NCBI RefSeq assembly: GCF_947503465.1
Contig: NZ_CANNDN010000001.1
Span: 1,302,001-1,366,000, forward strand
Direction: 5' to 3'
Source: an uncultured Tateyamaria sp.
GTDB taxonomy: Bacteria > Pseudomonadota > Alphaproteobacteria > Rhodobacterales > Rhodobacteraceae
DNA length: 64,000 nucleotides
The notes beneath the pieces were generated by a model, which worked only from the letters and a program-made list of their open reading frames with translations, searched no databases and was not told the origin of the DNA. Position numbers and translations under genes: made by a program. Positions 28,700 through 36,474 of the stretch are shown here, piece after piece (position 1 is the first letter of the stretch; every line of letters begins with the position of its first letter).

Positions 28700-29449
28700 A
28701 TGACCCGAACCCTTCTCACCTCTGCCTGCGCGGTCCTGCTTGCAGGCGCAGCTTTCGCCGACGGAAACCACGCGATTCACCAGGATGGTGCAATCGTGTC
28801 GCAGCCGGACAGCACGCAAGTGGCCGCCTTCGACATCCTCGCCGCCCATGCCCATCGCGATGGCCGTCTCGTGACCTTCCACATGACGACGAACGGTGTC
28901 GCCGGGGCAGAGCAACCAGAGCCCACCGGTGCCCTCGGCGGCGCGCCGGTGTCGTCCTACGTCTGGCCCACATCGCTTGACCCCGCGACAGTCGGGTTCG
29001 AAGGCGGCACCGGCATCCTCGCCTTGGCCGCCACCAGCCACCCCGATTTCGACGACACGCCGCTTTTTGACGAAAACAACGACGGCGACCCGGGCAATGA
29101 CGGCCTGCTGTGGCACAGTCACTGGGTTGTCCTGACACCCACCGAAGGCTGTGGCGCGGGTGCGCTCGGCGTCCGCGATATCCCCGAGGGCACCAGCCCC
29201 GCCATGCCCGCGACGTGGCCGGGCCTGCCGATCTTTATCGACAGCCCCGGATACACGCCGGTGTTCGACGGTCCCGAAATCGCCATCACAGTGCCCTTCG
29301 CCGATCCGAACGTGGTGAATGGGGCAAGCTATGACGGCGTCACCTCGGCCTTGCGGGTGAATGCGAGCATCCATGCGCCATTGCTTTGCGTCACCGACAT
29401 CTTCGATATCGCCTCCGGCGACCTGAGCCTGCCGGGCAGCTTGAACTGA
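28700..29449 (+). CDS. Secreted protein of unknown function with an Asp/Asn-rich calcium-type loop
   Basis: 249 residues from ATG 28700 (AAAGGAG upstream). Signal peptide MTRTLLTSACAVLLAGAAFA, then a beta-rich domain with no family that I recognise. The loop FDENNDGDPGNDG around residue 138 resembles a calcium-binding DxNxDG loop, and HSH follows it shortly after, which could also bind metal. Two Cys residues (in TEGCGAG and LLCVTD) could form a disulfide. It is probably controlled by the divergent Cys-rich MarR regulator. A metal-related role is inference from these two features only. Confidence 0.6.
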   Translation: MTRTLLTSACAVLLAGAAFADGNHAIHQDGAIVSQPDSTQVAAFDILAAHAHRDGRLVTFHMTTNGVAGAEQPEPTGALGGAPVSSYVWPTSLDPATVGFEGGTGILALAATSHPDFDDTPLFDENNDGDPGNDGLLWHSHWVVLTPTEGCGAGALGVRDIPEGTSPAMPATWPGLPIFIDSPGYTPVFDGPEIAITVPFADPNVVNGASYDGVTSALRVNASIHAPLLCVTDIFDIASGDLSLPGSLN

Positions 29450-29456
29450 TGGGTTT

Positions 29457-29480
29457 GGGCCGCGCGCGAGGGTGCGGCCC
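29457..29480. terminator. Hairpin between convergent genes
   Basis: GGGCCGC (29457-29463) pairs with GCGGCCC (29474-29480), just after the stop of the secreted-protein gene and before the DUF4336 gene end. There is no T-run. Confidence 0.5.
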
Positions 29481-29552
29481 GCCCACTCACAGCAGTGGCA
29501 CTGCGCCGGGCGTGATGGGCATTTCCCGGTCGCTGATGGCCTTGGTCAACAC

Positions 29553-30221
29553 TCAACCCAAGGCGTCAATCAGCTGCAAGGCCTGCGCGCCAAGTGCATC
29601 ACCGTGGATGATGGACCCGTGACAGGGAATGATGCGCGTCGGCGCTGCCGTGGCAACCTGCCCCGCAAGCCACGCGCGATACGCGGACCTGTCGCCAATA
29701 CCAAAACGGGGGAACGTCCCAAGAAGCCGTGGCGCATCGCTGACCGTGTCAGACGCCGCCTGTTCGCCACAGAACGCGTCGGTGACAATCCAGATCATGT
29801 CCGATCCTGTGCGCAACGCGATCCAGATCTCGCCGGTCTTCAACCCATTTGGAACGACGACGCGGGCCAAGGGCGGCAGGCCCAGGTCCGCATCCTCGCA
29901 CGCGGCAAAGGACAAGGACGTCTGTGTCTCCAGCCTCGGCCTGGCGGCGGTGGAACAGATCAACTGTGCGTCCGGGAATGCCGCACAATATTCGGCCAAT
30001 CCCTTGTGGTGATAATGGTTGGGTGCCAACAGATATGCCACCGGCCCCAGCGCCTCCAGACTGTCGCGCGCAGCCATGCCAAGCCCGGCAACCGGACTGT
30101 AAAGGCAAAGACCACCGTCCCGCAGCCGGATCGCCGTGCACCGCAAATTGCCCTTCCGCGCCGAATGGACCAGCCCGTCCGCGCCATCGACCGGCCGAAA
30201 CGCTGACAGTGTCTTGCTCAT
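29553..30221 (-). CDS. DUF4336 family protein (metallo-beta-lactamase-fold-like)
   Basis: 222 residues. The pattern LLAPNHYHHKGLAEYCAAFP in the first half and IIPCHGSIIHGD near the end resemble DUF4336 proteins, which look like metallo-hydrolase folds with a modified metal site (here NHYHHKG rather than HxHxDH). No reaction is established. The start at 30221 overlaps the stop of the upstream membrane protein gene; earlier codons give sequence unlike a protein. It is last in a TetR/membrane protein/DUF4336 operon. Confidence 0.7.
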   Translation of the reverse strand: MSKTLSAFRPVDGADGLVHSARKGNLRCTAIRLRDGGLCLYSPVAGLGMAARDSLEALGPVAYLLAPNHYHHKGLAEYCAAFPDAQLICSTAARPRLETQTSLSFAACEDADLGLPPLARVVVPNGLKTGEIWIALRTGSDMIWIVTDAFCGEQAASDTVSDAPRLLGTFPRFGIGDRSAYRAWLAGQVATAAPTRIIPCHGSIIHGDALGAQALQLIDALG

Positions 30222-30682
30222 CCTCGGTCCACGTCGCTGCGAAAGCAGAACCACCAGACGATCAGTGCGGCAACGACCATCTCCAGCCAGGCCAATGGCA
30301 GTGCTGCCAGCAGAATGCCGATGGTGGCAAGGTACATGTTGAACAGCCCCAGCCAGAGGATGCCAAAGATCGTGACCCAGACGCCCGTGCCCGCAATCAG
30401 GGCGGTGCGGGTGGTGCCGCCGAACTGGCGAAGGGCAAGCCAGGGTATGAATGTCGCCGCCAGAACCAGGATCGTGTCCCACAGCCCCCAGATCAGGAAC
30501 ACGGGCAGGTTCATCGGCGCGATATCCGGCACCTCCGGAAAGGCATCGCGCATCATCGGCATCACGAACACGAAGTAACGAAAGACTTCGGAGATGTTGA
30601 TCCAGATGAAGTTGGCGGCCAGCGCATGGAAGAACGGCGCACGCGCAAAGGATGGCGCATCTGGTTGGGTGGTGAATGTCAT
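30218..30682 (-). CDS. Small four-helix membrane protein, unknown function
   Basis: 154 residues with about four hydrophobic helices (around FRYFVFVMPMM, LIWGLWDTILVLAATFI, ALIAGTGVWVTIFGILWLGL and LEMVVAALIVWWF). I do not recognise a family. The ATG at 30682 overlaps the TetR stop and its own stop overlaps the DUF4336 start, so the three genes are translated as a coupled unit. It may form a membrane partner of the DUF4336 protein. Confidence 0.65.
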   Translation of the reverse strand: MTFTTQPDAPSFARAPFFHALAANFIWINISEVFRYFVFVMPMMRDAFPEVPDIAPMNLPVFLIWGLWDTILVLAATFIPWLALRQFGGTTRTALIAGTGVWVTIFGILWLGLFNMYLATIGILLAALPLAWLEMVVAALIVWWFCFRSDVDRG

Positions 30683-31272
30683 GACATCGTGCCCTTCAAA
30701 ACGGTCAGAAAGGTTTCGACAGCCCGGCGCAGGTCCCCTGCGTCGCCGGTTGTGCGGGACATCGACCAAAGGCCATTGGCGAACACCACACAGACATCGG
30801 CCAGATGGGCCGGGTCAGCTGTTGTCGATCCGCGCGCGGTCATCTCGTTGCGCAAAGCGGCCTCGAACCCGCTGCGCAGGCGGGCGGTGTGGCGCGCCAC
30901 CTGTGCGCCTACCTCCGGGTCGTGGGGCGCGACCTCGGTCGCTGAATTGGCGACGAAACAGCCCGGTCCGGGCAGGCCTGCCGCTTCGCCCGCGCTGATC
31001 TGGATTTCGAAATAGGCGGCGATGCTGGACAGATCGGCAGTGTCGGCCTCGACAACGGAGAATGCCGGAGTGACGACCGACGCCTGATAGGCGTCGAAAC
31101 AGGCGATGAACAGGTCCCGCTTGCCGCCGAAGGTCTTGTAGATGCCATGGCGGCTGACAGCAGTCGCCTTGACCAGATCGTCCATCGACGTCGCGTGGTA
31201 CCCGTGCCGCCAGAACTGCGCGAGCGCCCGTTCAGTCAGTGCGTTTTGCGTGAATGAGGCGGATCTGGGCAT
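30679..31272 (-). CDS. TetR-family regulator heading its own operon
   Basis: 197 residues. The helix-turn-helix region reads SMDDLVKATAVSRHGIYKTFGG, as in AcrR/NemR-like TetR proteins; the C-terminal half has the PGCFVANSATEVAPHDPEV signature of that group. It is the first gene in front of the membrane protein and DUF4336 genes, with two palindromes at its start codon, so it probably represses its own operon. NemR-like proteins often sense electrophiles through Cys; here a Cys lies in GPGCFVA. The ligand is unknown. Confidence 0.86.
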   Translation of the reverse strand: MPRSASFTQNALTERALAQFWRHGYHATSMDDLVKATAVSRHGIYKTFGGKRDLFIACFDAYQASVVTPAFSVVEADTADLSSIAAYFEIQISAGEAAGLPGPGCFVANSATEVAPHDPEVGAQVARHTARLRSGFEAALRNEMTARGSTTADPAHLADVCVVFANGLWSMSRTTGDAGDLRRAVETFLTVLKGTMS

Positions 31273-31303
31273 GGCTTAAGCCATAGCAGAACAATCGTTC
31301 TGC
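31271..31303. promoter_or_regulatory. Two palindromes at the TetR promoter, probable operators
   Basis: ATGGCTTAAGCCAT (31271-31284) is a perfect 14-bp palindrome touching the start codon, and GCAGAAC-AATC-GTTCTGC (31286-31303) is a perfect inverted repeat directly behind it. Both are well placed for TetR autorepression. Confidence 0.6.
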
Positions 31304-31346
31304 ATCAACGTGTTTTCTCCGCGCCTCCCCCTGATGTTACCTCCGC

Positions 31347-32126
31347 TCAGGCAGGGGGCAGTCCGAATTGCGTGCGAAAGGCGCGGTCGAACACAGTCGC
31401 TGGCAGCCAGGTGCTGAGACGGCGCAGCCTGCGTGCCTCCTTTCCTGCGTCCGTGATCGCGGGCGGGTGTCGCATGGTGGCAAGACGCAATACGCAACGG
31501 GCAACGACAGCCGGGTCGTCGGCCATGGACAGGCTTCGTTCCACCGCCTGTTGAACCGCGCCTGCAGCACTACCGGGTGCCGTCGCCGCAAAGACCGTGT
31601 TGGACCCGATCGATGTCCGCATGAAGCCGGGCCGAACCGCCAGCGACCGCAGGCCCGTGCCGCGCACTTCATGATCGAGAGAGGTGGAAAACCCCTGAAG
31701 CGCATGTTTCGTGGCGGCATAGACCCCCATATAAGGCGCAGGCAAAAAGCTCGTGACCGAGCAGATATTGACGATCCTGCCCCGGCCCGCGTTGCGCATC
31801 GGCGGCAGGACAGTGCGGGCCATGCGCATCGCACCAAAAAGATTGGTCTCGAACGCGGCGCGGTTTTCATCCTCCGAAAAGGCGTCGAAGGCACCGATCT
31901 GGGCAAAGCCCGCATTGTTCACCAGCAAGTCGACGCGACCATGCCGGTCCACCACCTCGGCCACAAGGGCGGTGCAGGACGCGGCGTCGGTGACATCAAG
32001 GCGGGCAAAGCCCTCTTGCTTCCGGCTTGTGCCGATGACAGTCGCACCGGCCGCGCTGAGCGTTTTTGCGATGGCGGCACCAATGCCGCTGGACGCTCCG
32101 GTGACGATGGCGATGTGATCTTTCAT
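31347..32126 (-). CDS. Short-chain dehydrogenase/reductase (SDR)
   Basis: 259 residues, classical SDR. NAD(P)-binding TGASSGIGAAIAKTL (9-23), NNAG (about 70), catalytic Ser in CSVTSF and YAATK (Tyr/Lys), then PGFMRT. The substrate is not predictable; Ser-Arg-Lys near residue 35 (GTSRKQ) suggests NADP preference. It lies 10 bp after the sigma-factor gene on the same strand and so may belong to that transcript. It is followed after 74 bp by the TetR gene. Confidence 0.85.
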   Translation of the reverse strand: MKDHIAIVTGASSGIGAAIAKTLSAAGATVIGTSRKQEGFARLDVTDAASCTALVAEVVDRHGRVDLLVNNAGFAQIGAFDAFSEDENRAAFETNLFGAMRMARTVLPPMRNAGRGRIVNICSVTSFLPAPYMGVYAATKHALQGFSTSLDHEVRGTGLRSLAVRPGFMRTSIGSNTVFAATAPGSAAGAVQQAVERSLSMADDPAVVARCVLRLATMRHPPAITDAGKEARRLRRLSTWLPATVFDRAFRTQFGLPPA

Positions 32127-32135
32127 GATGGCCCC

Positions 32136-33365
32136 TCAGCTTTGCAGAAGCCGCGCCTTGCGGGCAGCAAGATAAGTGCGTGCGGCGGAATCGTCGGACA
32201 GGCCAATGGCCCGGTCAAAGGCATCGCGCGCCGGTTCGATGTCACCAAGGCGCACCAACACATGCGCGCGCGTCGCCCACCAGGGCTGATAGGATTTGCG
32301 CGCACCTTCCGGAATGGCATCAAGCGCAGCCAGTGCCGCCTTCGGCCCTTCGGTCTCGGCCAGAACGGCGGCCTGCCCGGTCCGCGCGCCGATGGTGGGC
32401 GCCACATGCACCAACCCGGCATAAAGCAGCGCAAGCTCGGACCAGTCGGTGGTGCCCGTGCGACGGCGCGCGGCATGAACCGCCTGTATCGACGCCTCCA
32501 ACTGATAGCGTCCCAGGCTGGCATGGCGTGCCGCGTTGCGCAGCGCCTTCTCGGCGTCGGCCAGCAGGGCGGCGTCCCAAAGGGCGGTATCCTGCTCCTC
32601 CAGCGGGATCAGCGCGCCGGTCATCGCATCGGTTCGCGCGGGGCGGCGCGCCTCGGCAAACAGCATAAGCGCAAAGAGGCCATCCGCCTCGCCGGTGTCC
32701 GGAAACCCGGCGGCAACAAGGCTGGCAAGCCAGATCGCCTCCTGTGCGAGGCCCGCCGCCTTGGGATCGCCCGCCGGAATGCCGTTGTATCCGACCGCAT
32801 AGGCGCCGTAGATCGCGTTCAGCACATCGCCCATCCGCTCCTCGAAATCGCGTCCCTCCGGCAGATCGAAGGTGATCGCGGCGGCCTCAATCTTGGCCTT
32901 CACCCGGGTCAGGCGCTGGCCCAACGTGCCCGGCGGCATCAGGAACACCGACGCCATGCGCCGCGCGTCAAGGCCCAGCACCGCTTGCAGCATCAGGGGC
33001 GCGCGCAGGCCCGGGTCGATCGCGGGATGGGCGCAGATGAACATCAGCGGGATGCGCGGATCGGTGGTGGGGGCGGATATGGCGGCGCGTTCTTCGGCCA
33101 TGCGGGTCAGTTCCTGTTCATAGATACCGGGCAAGGCACCGGTCCGCGCCCGGTCAATGGCGCGGTTACGGGCGGTGCGGGTCAGCCACGCTTCGGGATT
33201 GTCGGGCACGCCGGTGGCGGGCCAGGTCTCCAAGGCCCGGGTCAGGGCATCCGACAGCGCATCCTCGGCATCGGCCAGCGATCCCGTGCGCGCCACAAGC
33301 CGGGCGACCAGCCTGCCATAGGACAGGCGGGCCACCCGTTCGACCGCACGGGCCGCCTCGGTCAT
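32136..33365 (-). CDS. ECF42-type RNA polymerase sigma factor with C-terminal TPR-like extension
   Basis: 409 residues, about twice the length of an ordinary ECF sigma factor. Region 2 reads LVARTGSLADAEDALSDALT and WLTRTARNRAIDRAR; region 4 is about 115-175 (LDARRMASVFLMPPGTLGQR); the remaining about 230 residues are helical and contain tandem TPR-like segments (RYQLEASIQAVHAARR, PWWATRAHVLVRLGDIEPA). This architecture beside a DGPF protein is characteristic of group ECF42, where the C-terminal extension, not a classical anti-sigma factor, controls activity. The ATG overlaps the stop of the DGPF gene. Confidence 0.9.
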   Translation of the reverse strand: MTEAARAVERVARLSYGRLVARLVARTGSLADAEDALSDALTRALETWPATGVPDNPEAWLTRTARNRAIDRARTGALPGIYEQELTRMAEERAAISAPTTDPRIPLMFICAHPAIDPGLRAPLMLQAVLGLDARRMASVFLMPPGTLGQRLTRVKAKIEAAAITFDLPEGRDFEERMGDVLNAIYGAYAVGYNGIPAGDPKAAGLAQEAIWLASLVAAGFPDTGEADGLFALMLFAEARRPARTDAMTGALIPLEEQDTALWDAALLADAEKALRNAARHASLGRYQLEASIQAVHAARRRTGTTDWSELALLYAGLVHVAPTIGARTGQAAVLAETEGPKAALAALDAIPEGARKSYQPWWATRAHVLVRLGDIEPARDAFDRAIGLSDDSAARTYLAARKARLLQS

Positions 33366-33715
33366 GCGTCGCGCATGATGACGGGGCGCACCTCGACTGC
33401 GCCGCTGGACGCCGCCGGGTTGCGCGCCGCCCAATCAAGCGCGGTGTCAAGGTCGGGCACGTCGATGACATAGAAACCACCCAGCTGTTCCTTGGTGGCG
33501 GCATAGGGCCCGTCCTGCACCTCGCGCCCGCCGTCGGTCATGCGAATGGTCGTGGCCGTGTCGGACGGATGCAGCGCCTCGCCCCCGACCATGATCCCGG
33601 CGTCCATCAGCGCGCGCGTGTAAGCGCCCCAAAGTTCGCCATCGGCCGCGGCGCGCACGGCGTCGGCGTCGGGATGATCGGCGGGCGGGGTGTAGTTCAT
33701 GATGATGTATTGCAT
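33362..33715 (-). CDS. DGPF-motif (YCII-related) protein, partner of the ECF42 sigma factor
   Basis: 117 residues from ATG 33715. The family motif is seen as VQDGPYAATKEQLGGFYVID, with the DGPF-type core at DGPY. It has a ferredoxin-like YCII fold. Such genes are regular neighbours and targets of ECF42 sigma factors; their biochemical role is unknown. It is translationally coupled to the sigma factor gene. Confidence 0.88.
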   Translation of the reverse strand: MQYIIMNYTPPADHPDADAVRAAADGELWGAYTRALMDAGIMVGGEALHPSDTATTIRMTDGGREVQDGPYAATKEQLGGFYVIDVPDLDTALDWAARNPAASSGAVEVRPVIMRDA

Positions 33716-33740
33716 GGGTGTCTCTCCTTGGATTGCAATG

Positions 33741-34325
33741 TCAAAAGCGGGCGACGACCGGCAACAGCGCCGTCGGCGTCTTGTCGGCGCTGCACATGTC
33801 GTTGTCGGCGGGGCGGACACCGAAATAGACACCCGTCGCATCCATGGCGAAAAGGTCATGATCCTCGCCACAGTCCGCAACGGGCCGCCACGCCGCGCAG
33901 CCGGTCTCCGATATGTCGGTCTCAAGATTGTAGGTCAGGCCACACTCCGCCATGCCCATCGCCGCCACGATCTCCGGATTGTCGATCAGCAGCGTCACAT
34001 GCTTCCAGTCTTCATGGAAGACACCGTGAAACGCGCCCGCGACCGCTTCGGACGGCTGTCCGATCTCGAACGGGCCACCGGTGCGGAACTGGAAGGTGCG
34101 CATCGTCATGGCCGGATCCAGCGCGTGGGTAAAGATCAGGTGCCACTGGCCGTTGGCAAAGGTGAATTCGCGGGTGCCAAAGCCGCCATACCATGCCTCG
34201 GGTGCCGCACTGCGATAGGTGCCTGTGACGGCCTCCACATCCGCGCGCGGCAGGAAATCCTGCGCTGACACGGCGGTGCCGCACACAAGCGCGGCGGTGG
34301 CAAACAAGGTGGTCTTGAAGAACAT
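33741..34325 (-). CDS. Secreted protein of unknown function
   Basis: 194 residues with signal peptide MFFKTTLFATAALVCGTAVS (cleavage near AQD). The mature domain is compact with several Cys (in AECGLTY, TGCAAWRP, ADCGEDHD, DNDMCSA), which suggests disulfides. I recognise no family. It lies 25 bp upstream of the DGPF gene on the same strand, so it could be the first gene of the DGPF/sigma/SDR transcript. Confidence 0.65.
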   Translation of the reverse strand: MFFKTTLFATAALVCGTAVSAQDFLPRADVEAVTGTYRSAAPEAWYGGFGTREFTFANGQWHLIFTHALDPAMTMRTFQFRTGGPFEIGQPSEAVAGAFHGVFHEDWKHVTLLIDNPEIVAAMGMAECGLTYNLETDISETGCAAWRPVADCGEDHDLFAMDATGVYFGVRPADNDMCSADKTPTALLPVVARF

Positions 34326-34869
34326 GAGTCGTCTCCTCTGTCTGGACAAAGCCTTGGGCGGCTTCAAAAGGAAGACGGATGAGAAGGGGCGGATTTCTAC
34401 ACGTGCGCCAGAATTCTTTGACCAGTCTTGTCGCCGCAGGGATCGCGGCCAACGCGTGGCCAAATCGATGTCACGGCAACGCCGCGATGGCCGCCGCTTG
34501 GCGGGATATGACGGAACCTGCCCTTCAGCGCCCATGAATGCCCTGCCTTGCCAGACCGCAGGGGGGCGATCCCACCCCTGTTCACAGCACCGTAGGACAG
34601 GAACGCACATCTTGCCCCAGACGGACGTGTTTGCACCAGCCGGATCGGCGGCCCGGTCGAGCGGTCTGGCGACAGGAGCGATCCAAGCACCATCGGTCCA
34701 AGCGACACGGGCGGCGCGGCGTCGGCGCGACCGGGTGCAGGGGCGCGGAACTGGCGTCTGCCGGGGATTTGAACCGCACCTCGATGGAACAACCCCGCCC
34801 TTCCCTTTTGAACCCCGCTGGGGTCTAGTATCCGACAAAAGTCTGTCTCGCGCCCACGAAAGGATGCCC
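34326..34869. other. 544-bp region without a recognisable gene
   Basis: It holds the divergent promoters of the secreted protein (minus) and the peptide-binding protein (plus). In-frame extensions on either strand give Arg/Pro/Gly-rich sequence typical of shadow frames. A segment near 34762 (GGGGATTTGAACC) resembles the reverse complement of a tRNA T-arm, but no tRNA can be folded. An AAAGG-type ribosome site lies just before 34870. Confidence 0.6.
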
Positions 34870-36432
34870 ATGTTCCGCCACAGCCTCACCATTGCCCTTG
34901 CGCTCGCCGCTGCCCCTGCCCTCGCTGAAGAGTTCAGATGGGCCGAAACCACCGACCCGCAGACGATGGACCCGCATGCCGTCAATTCGGCCGCCGTACT
35001 GGGCTTTCTCAACAACGTCTACGAAGGGCTCGTGCGCCGCGACAAGGACATGAGCATTCAGCCCGCCCTTGCCACCGCATGGGAACCCATCGGTGACGGT
35101 GAAGGGTGGCGGTTCACCCTGCGCCAGGGCGTGACCTTCCACGACGGCGCCGCCTTCAACGCCGACGACGTGATCTTTTCCTACCAGCGCGCCAGCGATG
35201 AAGCGTCCGACACGCGCAGCTGGTTCGCGCCTGTGTCCGAGGTCATCAAGGTCGACGACTACACCGTTGACATCATGACCACGGCCCCCAACCCGATCTT
35301 TCCCGACAGCATCGCCAACTGGATGATGATGGACAGCGGCTGGGCCGAGGCCAACAACACCACCCTGCCCGACAAGGAAAGCGGCAACTACGCCACGCTC
35401 AACACCAACGGCACGGGCGCGTTCATGGTGACCGCACGCGAGCCGGGCCTGCGCACCGTGCTGGAACCCTATGGCGACTGGTGGGATACGGCGGAACACA
35501 ACATCACCCGCGCCGAACTGACGCCCATCCAGAACCCGGCGACAGCGGTGGCCGCTCTCCTGTCCGGTGACGTCGACATGATCAACCCGGTGCCGATCCA
35601 GGACGCCCAGCGTCTCGCCGCGGCGGGCAACGTGCAGGTGATCCAGGGGATCGAAGCGCGCGTGATCATGCTTGGCTTCCCGCACGAAGCGGATGCGCTG
35701 AAATACTCGTCCGAAACCAGCAACGCCAACCCCTTTGCAGACGCCCGCGTCCGCCAAGCGGTGGCCCACGCGATCAACGTGCCCGCGATCCTGCAAACCA
35801 TCATGCGCGGCAATGCAGAGGCCGCCAGCCAACTGGTCAGCCCCGCCATGCGCGGCTTTTCCGAAAGCCTCGCAAACCGCCCGGCCTATGACCCGGATCA
35901 AGCCAGGGCGCTGCTGGCCGAGGCCGGGTACGAAAACGGGTTCTCCTTCGGCCTCAAATGCCCCAACGACCGCTACCTGAATGACGAAGCCGTCTGTCAG
36001 GCGGTCACCGGCATGCTGGCACAGGTCGGCATCACCGCCACGCTGGACGCAATGCCGGTCCAGAACTACTGGCCCGAACTGCGCGCCGACAATTACGACA
36101 TGTACCTTCTGGGCTGGTCCCCCGGCACGTTCGATGCCGAACACCCCATCCGCTTCCTCGCCGCGACACCCAACGAGGAAAAGAAGCTGGGCAGCTGGAA
36201 CTTCGGCGGCTTCTCGAACGCGCGGGTGGATGAACTCCTGCCCCTGATCCAGTCCGAGATTGACGATACCAAGCGCCAGGCCATGCTGGATGAGACAACC
36301 AAGATCCTGCAGGACGAGGTGGCGTATGTGCCCATGTACGTCCAGCCGCTGGTCTGGGGGGCAAAGGCCAATGTCGACCTGACACAGCGCCCGGACAACT
36401 TCTTCATCCTGCGCTGGGTGACGGTGAACTAA
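34870..36432 (+). CDS. Peptide-type ABC transporter substrate-binding protein
   Basis: 520 residues, SBP_bac_5 family. The start at 34870 (GAAAGG eight bases upstream) gives the signal peptide MFRHSLTIALALAAAPALA; ATG 34864 is too close to that site. The mature sequence has WAETTDPQTMDPHAVNSAAV and LRQGVTFHDGAAFNADDVIF. It is probably the main binding protein for the permease-ATPase operon at 38488-42482, from which it is separated only by the OmpA-family gene on the other strand. It is a paralog of the protein at 22801. Confidence 0.9.
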   Translation: MFRHSLTIALALAAAPALAEEFRWAETTDPQTMDPHAVNSAAVLGFLNNVYEGLVRRDKDMSIQPALATAWEPIGDGEGWRFTLRQGVTFHDGAAFNADDVIFSYQRASDEASDTRSWFAPVSEVIKVDDYTVDIMTTAPNPIFPDSIANWMMMDSGWAEANNTTLPDKESGNYATLNTNGTGAFMVTAREPGLRTVLEPYGDWWDTAEHNITRAELTPIQNPATAVAALLSGDVDMINPVPIQDAQRLAAAGNVQVIQGIEARVIMLGFPHEADALKYSSETSNANPFADARVRQAVAHAINVPAILQTIMRGNAEAASQLVSPAMRGFSESLANRPAYDPDQARALLAEAGYENGFSFGLKCPNDRYLNDEAVCQAVTGMLAQVGITATLDAMPVQNYWPELRADNYDMYLLGWSPGTFDAEHPIRFLAATPNEEKKLGSWNFGGFSNARVDELLPLIQSEIDDTKRQAMLDETTKILQDEVAYVPMYVQPLVWGAKANVDLTQRPDNFFILRWVTVN

Positions 36433-36439
36433 AGGGAAA

Positions 36440-36465
36440 ACGGGCGGGGATGTGACCCCGCCCGT
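36440..36465. terminator. Strong bidirectional hairpin between convergent genes
   Basis: ACGGGCGGGG (36440-36449) pairs perfectly with CCCCGCCCGT (36456-36465) around a 6-base loop, 8 bp after the binding-protein stop and 10 bp before the OmpA-gene stop. Confidence 0.75.
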
Positions 36466-36474
36466 CCATCTGAC

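Noticed and set aside
34745-34790. tRNA T-arm-like sequence (GGGGATTTGAACC on the plus strand)
   Set aside because: The T-stem has a mismatch and no matching acceptor, D-arm or anticodon arm can be formed in the flanking 90 bases. Chance or a very decayed fragment.
34219-34869. Long N-terminal extension of the peptide-binding protein
   Set aside because: The extension is Arg/Gly-rich and would bury the signal peptide; ATG 34870 has a good ribosome site.
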